From positions 2,455,501 to 2,519,500 of the forward strand of contig CP060501.1 in assembly GCA_024760545.1 (NCBI GenBank): a stretch of DNA of 64,000 bases. Direction: 5' to 3'. Of this stretch, positions 36,454 to 45,026 are shown piece by piece. Numbering within the stretch: the stretch's first letter is position 1; every line of letters begins with the position of its first letter. The notes under the pieces are model-generated. The model made no database searches. It was not told where the DNA came from and saw only the letters and a list, made by a program, of their open reading frames with translations. The DNA comes from Nitrospira sp. (GTDB taxonomy: Bacteria; Nitrospirota; Nitrospiria; Nitrospirales; Nitrospiraceae). Position numbers and translations under genes: made by a program.

Positions 36454-36927
36454 TGTCGCCTAGGGAAAAGGGCTTCAACAACCGGGCAAGGTTGCGCTGA
36501 CGGCCCGTGCCTCCATTCTAGACTTGTGCCCTGATGCGTTTCACGAGATCGATTGTTCGGGGTCAATGTGAGTACCACATAACGGTCATCCTGAGGTGAC
36601 CGCTGTTTTCGTATCGAGCGGTTCTGCTGTACGTCTTTGATCATATGGCTCATGGTTGGTTCTCCAAGGCCAAAGAGCCTCTCACATTGCCGACAATGGG
36701 TGCCCGAATTAAGCTTAAGATCGAGCAAAAGGCCGGCTTGGGGGCCTCACATCACGCGCAGACAACTCGGGCTCTGAATCAGCCATCACCCTGACTGGGG
36801 TTGTCCTGGCGTTTGTCCGTCGCTTCTGACGGCTTTAGCGTCATGGCGCATTTGGTGATCCCAGTTGGAAGGTATGTGAGATGGAAATGTACGCATATCT
36901 GCCATGGGTTTTTGATATAATGAAGTC
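36454..36927. other. intergenic stretch, nothing firm
   Basis: A minus-strand frame of 92 codons (36450-36728) contains an ATG at 36654 with a GGAG nearby, but its composition is poor and I do not call it. The extended -10 element at 36913-36921 belongs to the next feature. Confidence 0.35.
36913..36921 (+). promoter_or_regulatory. extended -10 element
   Basis: TGATATAAT is a perfect extended -10 (TGnTATAAT); no good -35 is present. Seven bases after it lies an ATG at 36928, so a transcript could begin at or next to the start codon. Confidence 0.45.
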
Positions 36928-37101
36928 ATGGCTTTCAATAACCGGAATAAGCCCCTTCCAAAAGGCAAGCGCCCACGTTCGCCAGAAACTGCCGTTCATA
37001 TTGCAAAGCCCACCCTCAAGCCACTGCCAGACACCACCCACATCCCGTGGTTTACCGGTAACGCGATCCCTACCCGGCGCAAGACCAGCACGGCCCCCTA
37101 G
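36928..37101 (+). CDS. small basic, proline-rich hypothetical protein
   Basis: A 57-residue frame, rich in Lys, Arg and Pro (NKPLPKGKRPRSPE, TLKPLPDTTHIPW). There is no ribosome site, but a perfect extended -10 lies so close that a leaderless message is possible. The basic composition suggests a nucleic-acid-binding or disordered peptide. Evidence for expression is only positional. Confidence 0.35.
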   Translation: MAFNNRNKPLPKGKRPRSPETAVHIAKPTLKPLPDTTHIPWFTGNAIPTRRKTSTAP

Positions 37102-37520
37102 CCAATCGACTTATCTTCGCTTTTCGTACGAAGAATTGCCTTCTAGTCATTGATCGGCGCACACACCACCGGCACTGGCAAGGGCTTCTATATAGGTTAT
37201 GTAACAACAGGACAAAAAAGGTGAGATATCGGTAACTAGCTAGGACTAGAACGTTGTATTCCTAGGAAGGTCTTGTATCGTCATGGTCGTAGCCTGATAG
37301 AAAGCCCCTTCACGAACTGACTGAAACCGAGGCCGCGTATCCATCGCATTCCGCTTTTCTCAGAAATGATAGCCGGCATCAATTGCCATGAGCTTTGCAA
37401 ACTGCCCGATCAAGCTCCTCTCTTCGTTCGGCAGCGGCCAACTGTGGTTGAAACTAGCGTGTATGATGTCTCCACGGTTTCCGCAGGGGCGAGGTCATCG
37501 CCCCTGCGGAAGCTCCGATG
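37102..37520. other. intergenic stretch with a strong hairpin
   Basis: Apart from the hairpin at 37479-37511, nothing is recognised. Short frames have no ribosome sites. Confidence 0.4.
37479..37511 (-). terminator. perfect 14-bp hairpin after the repeat-domain gene
   Basis: TTCCGCAGGGGCGA (37479-37492) and TCGCCCCTGCGGAA (37498-37511) pair fully with a 5-base loop. It lies just past the stop of the minus-strand gene at 37521. A T-run is lacking, so it may stop transcription by another route or stabilise the 3' end. Confidence 0.6.
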
Positions 37521-39365
37521 CTATTGGCTATTCACCTGTAGTTGAATACTACCAATCTCAGGCAGCGCAGGATTGATGGTCACTGTGTATGGTTCTGCTG
37601 AAGCCAGGGTCACCGGGTTGAGAGTAAAGCTCGATGCTGAACTCGTCATCCCAGCTTGCAGGATACCATTCGGGCTATAGAGATTGACTGTCACGTTGCC
37701 GAGATTATTGTTCGTGACCTTGATCGTGGCCTGTTGATTCGCGGCACCGGTAAACGTATAGCGCCCATTCTGGCCCGCGCGGCTGACCGTGATCGGCCGA
37801 GGAGCCGCATTCACCTTGAGCGAATCCGAAACCTCGCTCGAAAGAGTCAAGGTCATTTTGCCAGTGTAGCTGCCGACAGGATCAACGAGAACCGTGTACG
37901 TGCCGGTGGTCGGCAAAGGATTTTGATCTGCGAGGCCCCCGCCCGCCGTACCCACAGCCGTTGAGGCAAGAATGGTCCCATCGGATGTCAGAAGCGTGAC
38001 CGCGGTGGATGTAATACTCACCCCCGTCAGCCCGAGATTCACCCATTGTCCGGCGTTGCCATTGAACGTGTACCGCGCCGTCTGGCCCGCCTTGTTCAGG
38101 CTGACCGGCACTGAGGCTCCATCGATTGCGATCGTACCCGTGACGGGAGAGGAAAGGGCGAGGGTCATACTGCCGGTGTAGTTACTAACCGGCTCGACCG
38201 CAATGGTATACGTCCCCGTCACTGGCAGAGCCGTCAACGGATCAAGACTGCCGCCACTTGGACCAACGGTGGTCGCTTCCCACTTGCTGCCATCCGGTTT
38301 CAGAATGGACACAGCAGTCATGGGAATTGACACCCCGGTCAGACCGAGATTCACCCATTGCCCTTCCGTCCCGTTAAATGTATAGCGTGCCCGTTGACCC
38401 GGCACCGTCAGGTTCGGTGTCACGGTTCCTTGGTCAACCGCGAGGGTGCCGGTCAGTTCTGGAGCGTTATACAGCGCGAGCTTGAGCTTCCCGGTATAAC
38501 TCAGGTCCGATTCAATCAGGACAGCATAGGTTCCGGAAGCCGGAAGAACCTGCCCCGGAATCATAGTGCCACCACCCGCAGAGACAAATGAGACCGGCTT
38601 ACCCAATAAACTCCCGTCCGGACCAACAATAGAGACATATCCGCTCCGGATTGTCACCTCACTCAACTGCAAACTCACCGATTGGCCACTTTGTCCCGAG
38701 AATTTATAGCGGGCCTTCTGCCCAGTCCGATCAATACCGACTGTTACAGCTGAACCATGAGGGACGATATCACCGCTAAGCTCGCTTGAAACCGAGATCT
38801 TGAAACTCCCCGTATACGTACTGAGCGGGTCGATGAATATTGTATAGGTTCCGGTCACCGGCAATTCTTCAAGATCGACGCTTGCGCCGTTCATCTCACT
38901 GGAAGAGATCGTGGCCGCCGAATCGGTTGAAAACTGGTACGCTGGCATGGAGGTATGCACCGTTGTCAGTGAGGAGACGGGCCGCTCGCCCATCGTCGCA
39001 TAATAGTTCTTCACTGCGGAGACATGTCTGGGCATCACCCCGCCATCAGGCCGATAGACTGAAACGTAAAACTGTGTGAGCGTGACACCGCTGAAGCCGA
39101 TATTGATCCGCTGGCCGGCTGTGCCGTCGAAGACCAGCAAGCCGTTCTTATTCGGAGTGGCAATTTTTACTGTGGCTGGTTCCCCATTGACTGCGATGCG
39201 ACCGTTGTATTCAATGTCCGCGGCCGCGACGCCTGGCGGTAGAGCCATATCTCCTGCATAAGTCATGTCGATGGCAGTGCTGCAAATGAACCCCGCTGCC
39301 CCAAGCACAAGCATGACTGTTCCCACTCGCACTCGGCACTTCACCCACGGCCATAGGCTGTACAT
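37521..39365 (-). CDS. exported protein with five PPC-like beta-sandwich repeats
   Basis: A 614-residue secreted or surface protein. A signal peptide (VGTVMLVLGAAGFICSTA) is followed by about five repeats of 100-115 residues, each with GQxARYTFNGxxGQWVNLGLTGVSI, then DGxxL, then LPxTGTYTVxVDPxxxYTG and MTLxLSS. This is the pattern of pre-peptidase C-terminal (PPC) type beta-sandwiches used in secretion or surface adhesion. No catalytic domain is attached, so a binding or matrix role is more likely. AGGAGGT precedes ATG 39365. It is the only large minus-strand gene in the stress cluster. Confidence 0.85.
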   Translation of the reverse strand: MYSLWPWVKCRVRVGTVMLVLGAAGFICSTAIDMTYAGDMALPPGVAAADIEYNGRIAVNGEPATVKIATPNKNGLLVFDGTAGQRINIGFSGVTLTQFYVSVYRPDGGVMPRHVSAVKNYYATMGERPVSSLTTVHTSMPAYQFSTDSAATISSSEMNGASVDLEELPVTGTYTIFIDPLSTYTGSFKISVSSELSGDIVPHGSAVTVGIDRTGQKARYKFSGQSGQSVSLQLSEVTIRSGYVSIVGPDGSLLGKPVSFVSAGGGTMIPGQVLPASGTYAVLIESDLSYTGKLKLALYNAPELTGTLAVDQGTVTPNLTVPGQRARYTFNGTEGQWVNLGLTGVSIPMTAVSILKPDGSKWEATTVGPSGGSLDPLTALPVTGTYTIAVEPVSNYTGSMTLALSSPVTGTIAIDGASVPVSLNKAGQTARYTFNGNAGQWVNLGLTGVSITSTAVTLLTSDGTILASTAVGTAGGGLADQNPLPTTGTYTVLVDPVGSYTGKMTLTLSSEVSDSLKVNAAPRPITVSRAGQNGRYTFTGAANQQATIKVTNNNLGNVTVNLYSPNGILQAGMTSSASSFTLNPVTLASAEPYTVTINPALPEIGSIQLQVNSQ

Positions 39366-39684
39366 GGTCGACCTCCTATTGAAGTCTTCTAGATTGGAAG
39401 AGAGTTGTCGCAGTTTCAATGAAACATCTCATGAAGTCATCACACTTTATGTGCTTCGAATGATTGGCGTTTCCAAGGAATTATCTCGTTGAGCGTGGTC
39501 ATCAACGCCATAACCTCGTCCTCCTTACGTCTGAATTGACCTTGTGATCATCATCAAAAGAATAACGACTCTGCGGAACACTCGTGCCAATAATTCTTTC
39601 TGAAGAAAAGTCAATAGGGGCGAGGCCCTTCATGCCTCGGTCCACCTCTATCCTCCAGTCAAGGTCATAGAAATGGGTCTGGGA
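39366..39684. other. intergenic junction region
   Basis: Besides the 23-codon frame above, it must hold the promoter of the repeat-domain gene. The remainder has no recognised feature. Confidence 0.35.
39440..39511 (-). CDS. 23-residue ORF with strong ribosome site, perhaps a gene start left by deletion
   Basis: AAGGAGGACGAGG stands before an ATG at 39511 followed by 23 codons (MALMTTLNEIIPWKRQ...). The opening resembles N-terminal arms of Hsp20 proteins, so it may be the broken start of such a gene on the opposite strand. It may alternatively be a real small peptide. Confidence 0.3.
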   Translation of the reverse strand: MALMTTLNEIIPWKRQSFEAHKV

Positions 39685-40021
39685 ATGAACTGGATCCGTT
39701 GGGACTCTTTCCAGCAACGGCACGGTATCCGCATCGCCATGTGCCCCAATCCGGCCGGAGGTGAACAAACGGGATATACGGGTGACCGTCGATAATAAGG
39801 TGCTTTTCCTCCAAGGCGAGCGGAAAGAAGAGCCGAAGGGTGCCGGACGGAGGATCCATCGCCCTGAACGGGCGTACGGACGCTTTCTCCGGAGCTTTAC
39901 GCTTCCGGATTCGGTCGAGGTGGCGCACGTGAAGGCGGAATTTAGGGATGGGATGCTATACGTCCACTTACCGAAATCTGCTCACTCCCAAGCCAAAACC
40001 ATCGATGTGAAAGCGGCATAA
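39685..40021 (+). pseudogene. broken Hsp20 gene (N-terminal start fused out of frame to a C-terminal half)
   Basis: An Hsp20-like start (ATG 39685, MNWIRWDSFQQ) is followed after about 65 bases by a junction into a copy of the 33995 gene's 3' part. The downstream part (PEVNKRDIRVTVD to the stop) is in a different frame, so the start and the alpha-crystallin half are not joined. The C-terminal 86 codons are otherwise intact (VLFLQGERKEEP, FRDGMLYVHLPKS). It looks like recombination between two hsp20 genes with loss of the middle. An internal GTG at 39761 could still give a truncated chaperone half. Confidence 0.75.
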
Positions 40022-40054
40022 CGAAAGCGCTCCCAACAATTGCATTCCGCAGCC

Positions 40055-40082
40055 AACGGCCCGTCCTGCAGGACGGGCCGTT
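40055..40082 (+). terminator. hairpin terminator in copy 2
   Basis: AACGGCCCGTCC and GGACGGGCCGTT pair perfectly (12 bp) around TGCA, then CCTTTATTG. Compensated sequence changes relative to copy 1 show selection on the hairpin. Confidence 0.8.
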
Positions 40083-40207
40083 CCTTTATTGTGTTCTGAT
40101 TCCCACAGGACGGTTTTTTCCTTCGATGGATAACCGACAAATTCATATCCGGTCTGATAATCATAAATACGTACAATGTTATCAGCCGCTCCCGGTTCAC
40201 CCTCCTC

Positions 40208-40235
40208 TTGACTTCGTTTTGCTGAGAATTATGAA
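40208..40235 (+). promoter_or_regulatory. putative promoter upstream of the yfdX-like gene
   Basis: TTGACT (40208-40213), 16 bases, TATGAA (40230-40235), identical to the pair before the degP-like gene. It lies about 140 bases upstream of ATG 40375. Confidence 0.5.
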
Positions 40236-40374
40236 AAACTGCGTGAAGCGGATCCATCTCGGAAGTGAGTGATCTGCGGCACGAGCTCAATCAACACGCA
40301 ACACGAAAGGAACATACGGTCTCGTCACTGGTCATAGGACAGGACCAGGGGCTTCAAAGAGGAGGAATGATCTC

Positions 40375-41295
40375 ATGAAACGTTATGCATTGATAGTGGC
40401 ATTGACTGTAGGACTGATAACGTCGGCCTTGGTGAGTGTGTGTTCAAGCGCCCCTGAGAAATCCCTAGATCATCCTCAAAATAAATCAGGTACGAACAAG
40501 CCAATGACCGGTGCGGTCAAGGGGCAGGCTGAGCAAGAGATGAGTCAGCAGCGGAAAAAGATTCTTGATGAAGCCACGTCAGCGATTCAAGAAACGAAAA
40601 AAGCGCTGAAGGCCCTGGAAGACAAGAAATCCGACGACGCGCTGAAAGCGTTGGAACGGGCCACAGGAAAGCTGAATATTCTGCTCGCGCGAGATCCACA
40701 CCTGGCGCTCGCGCCAATAGATGTCGCAGTGACGACTCATGACCTCTATGCCACAGTGGATCAGATTAAGGCGGTTCGCAAACAAGCAGAAAACCATCTT
40801 GAGAAGGGGGAAGTTCAGAAGGCTCGGTTGTTGATCCGAGGATTGGGGAGCGAGATCGTGATCAGTGTGACAAGTCTTCCGTTACAAACATATCCTGCGG
40901 CGATTGCGGCCGTGACGCCTCTGATTGACAAGGGGAACATTGAAGAGGCGAAAGAGGCTCTGCAGGCAGCTCTCAATACACTGGTCGTGTCCGAACATAT
41001 CATGTCCTTACCGCTCATACGGGCGGAGGAAAAGTTAGCCAAGGCGGAAGAGTTGGCTCAGAAAGACACGCGCACCGACGAAGAGAGCAAGACCCTTGCG
41101 AAATTACTCGAGGAGGCCCGGGAACAACTGAAGCTATCCGAACTTTTGGGGTATGGGACAAAGGAAGATTACAAGAAGTTTTATGCGGAAATTGAACAAA
41201 TTGAAGATAAGACAAAGGGTGGCAAATCTGCAAAGGCAATTTTTGCTCCCCTTAAAGAGTACCTTGCCGACCTCAAACGTTCTCTCTTCGACTGA
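40375..41295 (+). CDS. YfdX-family exported stress protein
   Basis: A 306-residue protein with a signal peptide (LIVALTVGLITSALVSVCSS) followed by long helices typical of YfdX proteins (DEATSAIQETKKALKALEDKK, ALKALERATGKLNILLARDP, LAPIDVAVTTHDLYATVDQI, and ARLLIRGLGSEIVISVTSLPLQTYPAAI). YfdX proteins bind unfolded periplasmic proteins and are part of heat-resistance islands in enterobacteria. AGAGGAGGA precedes the ATG. Cys23 might be a lipid site, but its lipobox is weak. The acidic C-terminus is rich in Lys-Glu pairs and probably coiled. Confidence 0.85.
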   Translation: MKRYALIVALTVGLITSALVSVCSSAPEKSLDHPQNKSGTNKPMTGAVKGQAEQEMSQQRKKILDEATSAIQETKKALKALEDKKSDDALKALERATGKLNILLARDPHLALAPIDVAVTTHDLYATVDQIKAVRKQAENHLEKGEVQKARLLIRGLGSEIVISVTSLPLQTYPAAIAAVTPLIDKGNIEEAKEALQAALNTLVVSEHIMSLPLIRAEEKLAKAEELAQKDTRTDEESKTLAKLLEEAREQLKLSELLGYGTKEDYKKFYAEIEQIEDKTKGGKSAKAIFAPLKEYLADLKRSLFD

Positions 41296-41323
41296 CTTTT
41301 GTTAAGCGGTATCGCCGTTATCG

Positions 41324-41350
41324 GGGAAGCTCCCGCCAACGGAGCTTCCC
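41324..41350 (+). terminator. hairpin between yfdX-like and BON genes
   Basis: GGGAAGCTCC (41324-41333) pairs with GGAGCTTCCC (41341-41350), loop of 7. No T-run follows, so it may be a weak terminator or attenuator before the BON gene. Confidence 0.5.
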
Positions 41351-41380
41351 TCTGGAGGCATTGAGCTAGAGGAGGATGTT

Positions 41381-42142
41381 ATGAACCGAAAACTGAATGG
41401 GGTGGTTGCAGTGATCCTGGTTGTCTTATCGACCTGGCTGGTCGGTTTTGTGGGCGATGTGACGAAAACCACGGACCTACAGATTGAATCGGCAATCCGA
41501 GAACGATTGGCCTCAGATGGTCGAATCGATGCGAAGAATATTCAGGTCAACGTCGACCAAGGCGTGGTCATCTTGACCGGGACTGTGCCGGATTTGGAGA
41601 GTAAGGGTTTGGCCGAAGCGCTAGTGAGCGGAACCATTGTGGGCGTCCGTCAGCTGCACAATGAAATCACCGTCGTGCCACCCGTGGTCAAAGATGAAAT
41701 GATCCGCAAGTCGATTGAGGCGGCGCTGAGATCCGTTCCGGCCCTGAGAGACAACAAAACGAATACGATCACTGTGCTGGTTCATGAAGGGGATGTGGTG
41801 CTTAAGGGAGCTGTGGAGAAGCCGCTGCACAGCCGCCTGGCATATAAGACGGCGCAGACTGTGCCGGGCGTTGTGTCAATTGCGAACTTGCTGAAGGTTG
41901 TGGGGGAACCTCGACCTGACCGAGACCTCGAAAAGGATGTCATGGCTTACTTGAAATGGGCGCCGTTTGTCGATCTCGATCAAGTCGAATACAGCATCGA
42001 GAAGGGTGTGATCAAACTCAAGGGAAAGATCGAGCACCATGCCGGCCTTGTGAGTTTGGTCAACGATCTGGAGAAAATTCGTGGCGTGGTGGATGTGGAC
42101 GTATCGGAGATGACAGTGACGAAGACTCAGCAAAAAGGCTAA
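41381..42142 (+). CDS. periplasmic protein with three BON domains
   Basis: The 253-residue protein has a signal peptide (VVAVILVVLSTWLVGFVG) and three BON domains (about 32-100, 107-175, 182-250), each with the pattern of a helix, VxVxxGVVILTG and a closing VxxV (VNVDQGVVILTGTVPD, VLVHEGDVVLKGAVEK, YSIEKGVIKLKGKIEH). BON domains bind phospholipid or peptidoglycan in osmotic and envelope stress (OsmY/DolP-like). GAGGAGGA precedes the ATG. It follows the yfdX-like gene by 85 bases. Confidence 0.92.
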   Translation: MNRKLNGVVAVILVVLSTWLVGFVGDVTKTTDLQIESAIRERLASDGRIDAKNIQVNVDQGVVILTGTVPDLESKGLAEALVSGTIVGVRQLHNEITVVPPVVKDEMIRKSIEAALRSVPALRDNKTNTITVLVHEGDVVLKGAVEKPLHSRLAYKTAQTVPGVVSIANLLKVVGEPRPDRDLEKDVMAYLKWAPFVDLDQVEYSIEKGVIKLKGKIEHHAGLVSLVNDLEKIRGVVDVDVSEMTVTKTQQKG

Positions 42143-42590
42143 CCTCAACAGTTATCGCAGGCGAGTGGGCAAGCTTTCGTCTCACTCGCCTGGAGAGATC
42201 CAATTCAGCGCCTATGCTTTTTGTGCGCGAACAAACTGGATGTCCTGCGTGGTTTCGGTTGGCCCACGTTTCAATGCGATCGTTGGATGGCGGGATTCTA
42301 GAAGGGAGCGGTTGGTTCGAGGACCAATTTCCCAGCCCCATCCCCTCGGCGTGAGATGCTATTAGGTATGGACATGATCGGTAGCCGCTTAGTAGAGAGC
42401 AGTCTACCCTAAGCCCACTTCTGGCGAGAACAATCGGCCTCGTGCGCCCATCGACCAAGGGTAATTCCTGTATGAATCCACCCTTGACTTCCCCATCGTT
42501 CGATTTATCTACGCGCCATCCAGTTGGATCGGCGCCGCACCAGCGCAGCTAACCTGATAGGTAACCAGGACTGACCGAAAGGAGGTTACT
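42143..42590. other. intergenic region with one hairpin
   Basis: Contains the hairpin at 42158-42192 and the promoter region of the next hsp20. No gene is supported. Confidence 0.4.
42158..42192 (+). terminator. hairpin after the BON gene
   Basis: CAGGCGAGTG (42158-42167) pairs with CACTCGCCTG (42183-42192) across 15 bases. No long T-run. Confidence 0.55.
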
Positions 42591-43040
42591 ATGGCACTCG
42601 TACGATGGGACCCATTTCGAGAGTTGGAAGAAGTGTCAGATCGGTTGAATCGGTTGTTCGCACGACCTACAGAGCGAACGTCGAATGGCAAAGAAACCAT
42701 GATCGTAGCCGATTGGACGCCGTCTGTTGATATCAGTGAGACCGAAGGGGAGTATCAGATCAAGGCCGAGATTCCGGATGTGAAGAAGGAGGACGTGAAG
42801 ATCACGCTCGAAGATGGTGTGCTTACCATTCAGGGCGAGCGCAAGCACGAGAAAGAGGAAAAGGGGAAGAAGTTCCATCGGATTGAACGATCCTACGGCA
42901 GCTTTGCCCGGACCTTCGCTTTGCCCGATGTGATTGAAGTGGACCAGGTGAAAGCCGAGTTCAAGGATGGCGTGTTGAGTCTCCATCTGCCGAAGTCGGA
43001 GAAGGCGAAACCGAAGGCCATCGAAGTCAAGGTGGCGTAA
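42591..43040 (+). CDS. small heat-shock protein (Hsp20)
   Basis: A 149-residue class Hsp20 close to the bacterial consensus: arm MALVRWDPFRELEEVSDRLN, alpha-crystallin domain from WTPSVDISETEGEYQIKAEIP to FKDGVLSLHLPKSEKAKPK with VLTIQGERKHEKEE and RSYGSFARTFALPD. AAAGGAGGT precedes the ATG. It shares overall organisation with the copy at 33995 but is not part of the duplication. Confidence 0.97.
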   Translation: MALVRWDPFRELEEVSDRLNRLFARPTERTSNGKETMIVADWTPSVDISETEGEYQIKAEIPDVKKEDVKITLEDGVLTIQGERKHEKEEKGKKFHRIERSYGSFARTFALPDVIEVDQVKAEFKDGVLSLHLPKSEKAKPKAIEVKVA

Positions 43041-43151
43041 CCCGCTGAGCGGATGCATGGAGCGCTGAAGACCAGGGGGGAGAGGTGTGCTTCGTGCCAG
43101 TGGGGGTTTGCTTGTAGTCAATGGAGTCGCGATATCCACAAGGAGGCGGTC

Positions 43152-43337
43152 ATGGGCCTGCACTGGTTCAATTTGCTAGGGTTCGTGATGTTATTTCTTG
43201 CACTCCTTTTGAATGAAATTGTCATGGTGAACGTGTGGTATGACTCTAACTTGTTCTTAATCGCTATAGAGGTAACATACCTCCTCGCTGCCCTGTGCCT
43301 TGCACTCTGGGGAAGTTCCGATCACCAGCAAACCTGA
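43152..43337 (+). CDS. small two-span membrane protein
   Basis: A 61-residue protein with two hydrophobic helices (NLLGFVMLFLALLLNEIVMV and LIAIEVTYLLAALCLALWG). AAGGAGG lies just before ATG 43152. The longer open frame upstream has no ribosome site. No family is recognised; small membrane proteins are common in heat-resistance islands (HdeD-like proteins have six spans, so this is not one). Confidence 0.65.
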   Translation: MGLHWFNLLGFVMLFLALLLNEIVMVNVWYDSNLFLIAIEVTYLLAALCLALWGSSDHQQT

Positions 43338-43387
43338 CCCGCGTTCCTTTCTCAGAGAATCCTGAATCCGGGGAGGTGCTGTCTTAT

Positions 43388-43603
43388 GAATCCACGAAAA
43401 ACGAACTGAGCCGTACAACAAGATCATCGGCGAGTTACAGGAGATGCGGCGGATATACGGGGGAGCTGGTGAAGAAAGCGGTAGCAGAGAAGCGGCAAGC
43501 CTATGTCATCGTCAATGATCGAGTAGAGGGGAATGCCCCGTTGACGATTCAAGCCTTAGTCGGGACGACATTAGGGGGTCTCCCAGTACCGACCGAGACC
43601 TGA
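43388..43603 (+). pseudogene. probable remnant of a DUF72-type protein
   Basis: The C-terminal frame reads GELVKKAVAEKRQAYVIVNDRVEGNAPLTIQALV, like the end of DUF72 (YecE-type) proteins. A second frame upstream contains PYNKIIGELQEM, which fits the preceding part of the family. The pieces are out of frame and the rest is gone. Confidence 0.4.
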
Positions 43604-43698
43604 AGACGATAGTCTGAATCAGAAGAGCGCAGTGGAAACATTACGAATCGGTAGCGGAAACGCTACGAAGACATAATGTAAAAATTGCGCTGTTCGCT

Positions 43699-43736
43699 AA
43701 GCTCCGTTCTTGAAAGAGGACGGAGCTTTCTTTTTG
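43699..43736 (+). terminator. rho-independent terminator
   Basis: AAGCTCCGT (43699-43707) and ACGGAGCTT (43720-43728) pair, and TCTTTTTG follows. A good plus-strand terminator that closes the stress cluster's plus-strand genes. Confidence 0.8.
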
Positions 43737-43789
43737 ATAGCGCAAGGTGAAAGCGGTAGCAAAGCGCATGCGGGAACCTAACAGGGTGG

Positions 43790-44116
43790 TTACCGTATAC
43801 GATCCGAGGAAATAGAATTGCTGTGGTAATCGTGTTCAGGGCTGCGCTCCTGGAGCATCTGGTATGGCGGATCGGATGCGCGAGGGGGAGGGGACCGGAG
43901 TGGACTAGCACGAGGTGGTGGCGTCGCCGCAATCTCGCCATGCCTCGGCACGATCGGCGCGTAATTCGTCGTCCCATCGCGGTTGCGATACCCATAGCCG
44001 GTCTTGGGGGTGGCATCGCTGCGCCGGGGACCGAAACTGCTCCCGTGATGATCTGCCCATTGCGCTTGAGCGTCAACCGTGAGCAAGAGCGTCGCCAGTA
44101 TTAACATGTACAGCAT
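43790..44116 (-). CDS. exported proline-rich hypothetical protein
   Basis: A 108-residue protein with a short signal peptide (MLYMLILATLLLTVDAQA) and a low-complexity mature part rich in Pro, Arg and Ser (PPPRASPLRSPPPRASDPP). GAGAGG stands just before ATG 44116. Another minus-strand frame overlaps it but lacks a signal and a ribosome site. No function. Confidence 0.55.
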   Translation of the reverse strand: MLYMLILATLLLTVDAQAQWADHHGSSFGPRRSDATPKTGYGYRNRDGTTNYAPIVPRHGEIAATPPPRASPLRSPPPRASDPPYQMLQERSPEHDYHSNSISSDRIR

Positions 44117-44274
44117 AAGAACCTCTCGGCAAACTGGATGCTACGGTCAGCTTACCAAAGAAGAAAGATGAATGTATGGGTGGGGGATTGAGAGGAATCA
44201 ATTTACTCCCTCAAAAGGAACCCCTCGAATAATGGAGTTAGGACGAGTCTGAAAGACTGGCGATACGATGTCCT

Positions 44275-44639
44275 ATGAATCGTCATGACGATTTCCAATC
44301 AGCCAGATCCGATTTCGACCGCTACGATGTAGCGATTGTCGCTAATTTGTCCAGCCCGACGTTGAACGGTCTGACGAACGATCAATTCTATTTTCAATTT
44401 GAGAAGACAGGAATGTTCTCCAATGATGGATTGCCAACGTCACCTCCGAGCATCGCGTCTGTAGTGCAGAAGTCTTGGTATCTAGATTTTCACCCGGTGG
44501 ACAGTTCGTCCGCGGAGAAATTACCTCGTTAGCCCTCACAGCTGTTCCCTTGCCCGGGGCACTTATCCTGTTCGGCTCCGGAGCGGGTTTCTTGGCTTAT
44601 GCTATACGCCAAACTAGAGGGATGCGGACAAGCTTGTGA
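44275..44639 (+). pseudogene. frameshifted PEP-CTERM (CHRD-like) protein remnant
   Basis: The frame from ATG 44275 (85 codons) ends at 44532, but a second frame continues with PGGQFVRGEITSLALTAVPLPGALILFG, then a hydrophobic helix and basic tail (YAIRQTRG), a PEP-CTERM sorting signal with VPLPGA. FPGGEIRG-like strings before such a signal are typical of CHRD-domain proteins. Joining the frames gives a plausible short protein, so a frameshift has broken the gene. The signal implies an exosortase elsewhere in the genome. Confidence 0.55.
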
Positions 44640-44819
44640 CATGAAAGACCCTGCCTTTAGTAACTCATCTGTCTGATTGTCCTTATGACTTAAGCGGATC
44701 GTCTTCATCTCTTTCCATGCTTACAGATAGGGCATTCAATGGATAAGGACATTGACTGCAATACGGCCAAGCAGTTCACATGTGCTTCGCTTCGTGGCTT
44801 ATTGGCCAAATGCTGCTTC

Positions 44820-45026
44820 CTAATCTACTCGCGAAAAGCGTGGAATGGAAACGCCTCCCTTATCGACGCTCTCAGTAAACATGGCAACCGGTCTTATCCA
44901 GAGCCCTCGATCGCCGTACAACGCCCGGTAAACGACAAACTCCTCCTCTCTTTCGGATTGCCTGGCGACTCCCAAAACTTCATAGTCCTGGCCCTTATGG
45001 TGTCGGTAAATGCCGGGTGAGACCAT
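44820..45026 (-). CDS. DUF1653-family protein
   Basis: A 68-residue protein of the DUF1653 family: GIYRHHKGQDYEVLGVAR, FVVYRALYGDRGLWIRP and a FxESV close the small beta fold. GAGGAG lies nine bases before ATG 45026; the frame is open 14 codons further upstream. Family members are found alone or fused to nucleotide-processing domains; function is not established. It is the last gene before the tRNA-Leu repeat. Confidence 0.85.
   Translation of the reverse strand: MVSPGIYRHHKGQDYEVLGVARQSEREEEFVVYRALYGDRGLWIRPVAMFTESVDKGGVSIPRFSRVD

Larger units (their letters stand above)
39754..40282 (+). repeat. 529-bp duplicated block, copy 2
   Basis: It matches 34192-34720 through the hsp20 3' half, terminator and promoter. 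The match starts within the broken hsp20 gene and stops about 90 bases before the yfdX-like gene. Confidence 0.9.

Noticed and set aside
43663-44076. Minus-strand 137-codon frame overlapping the proline-rich exported protein
   Set aside because: No ribosome site or signal peptide, and it crosses the rho-independent terminator at 43699-43736.
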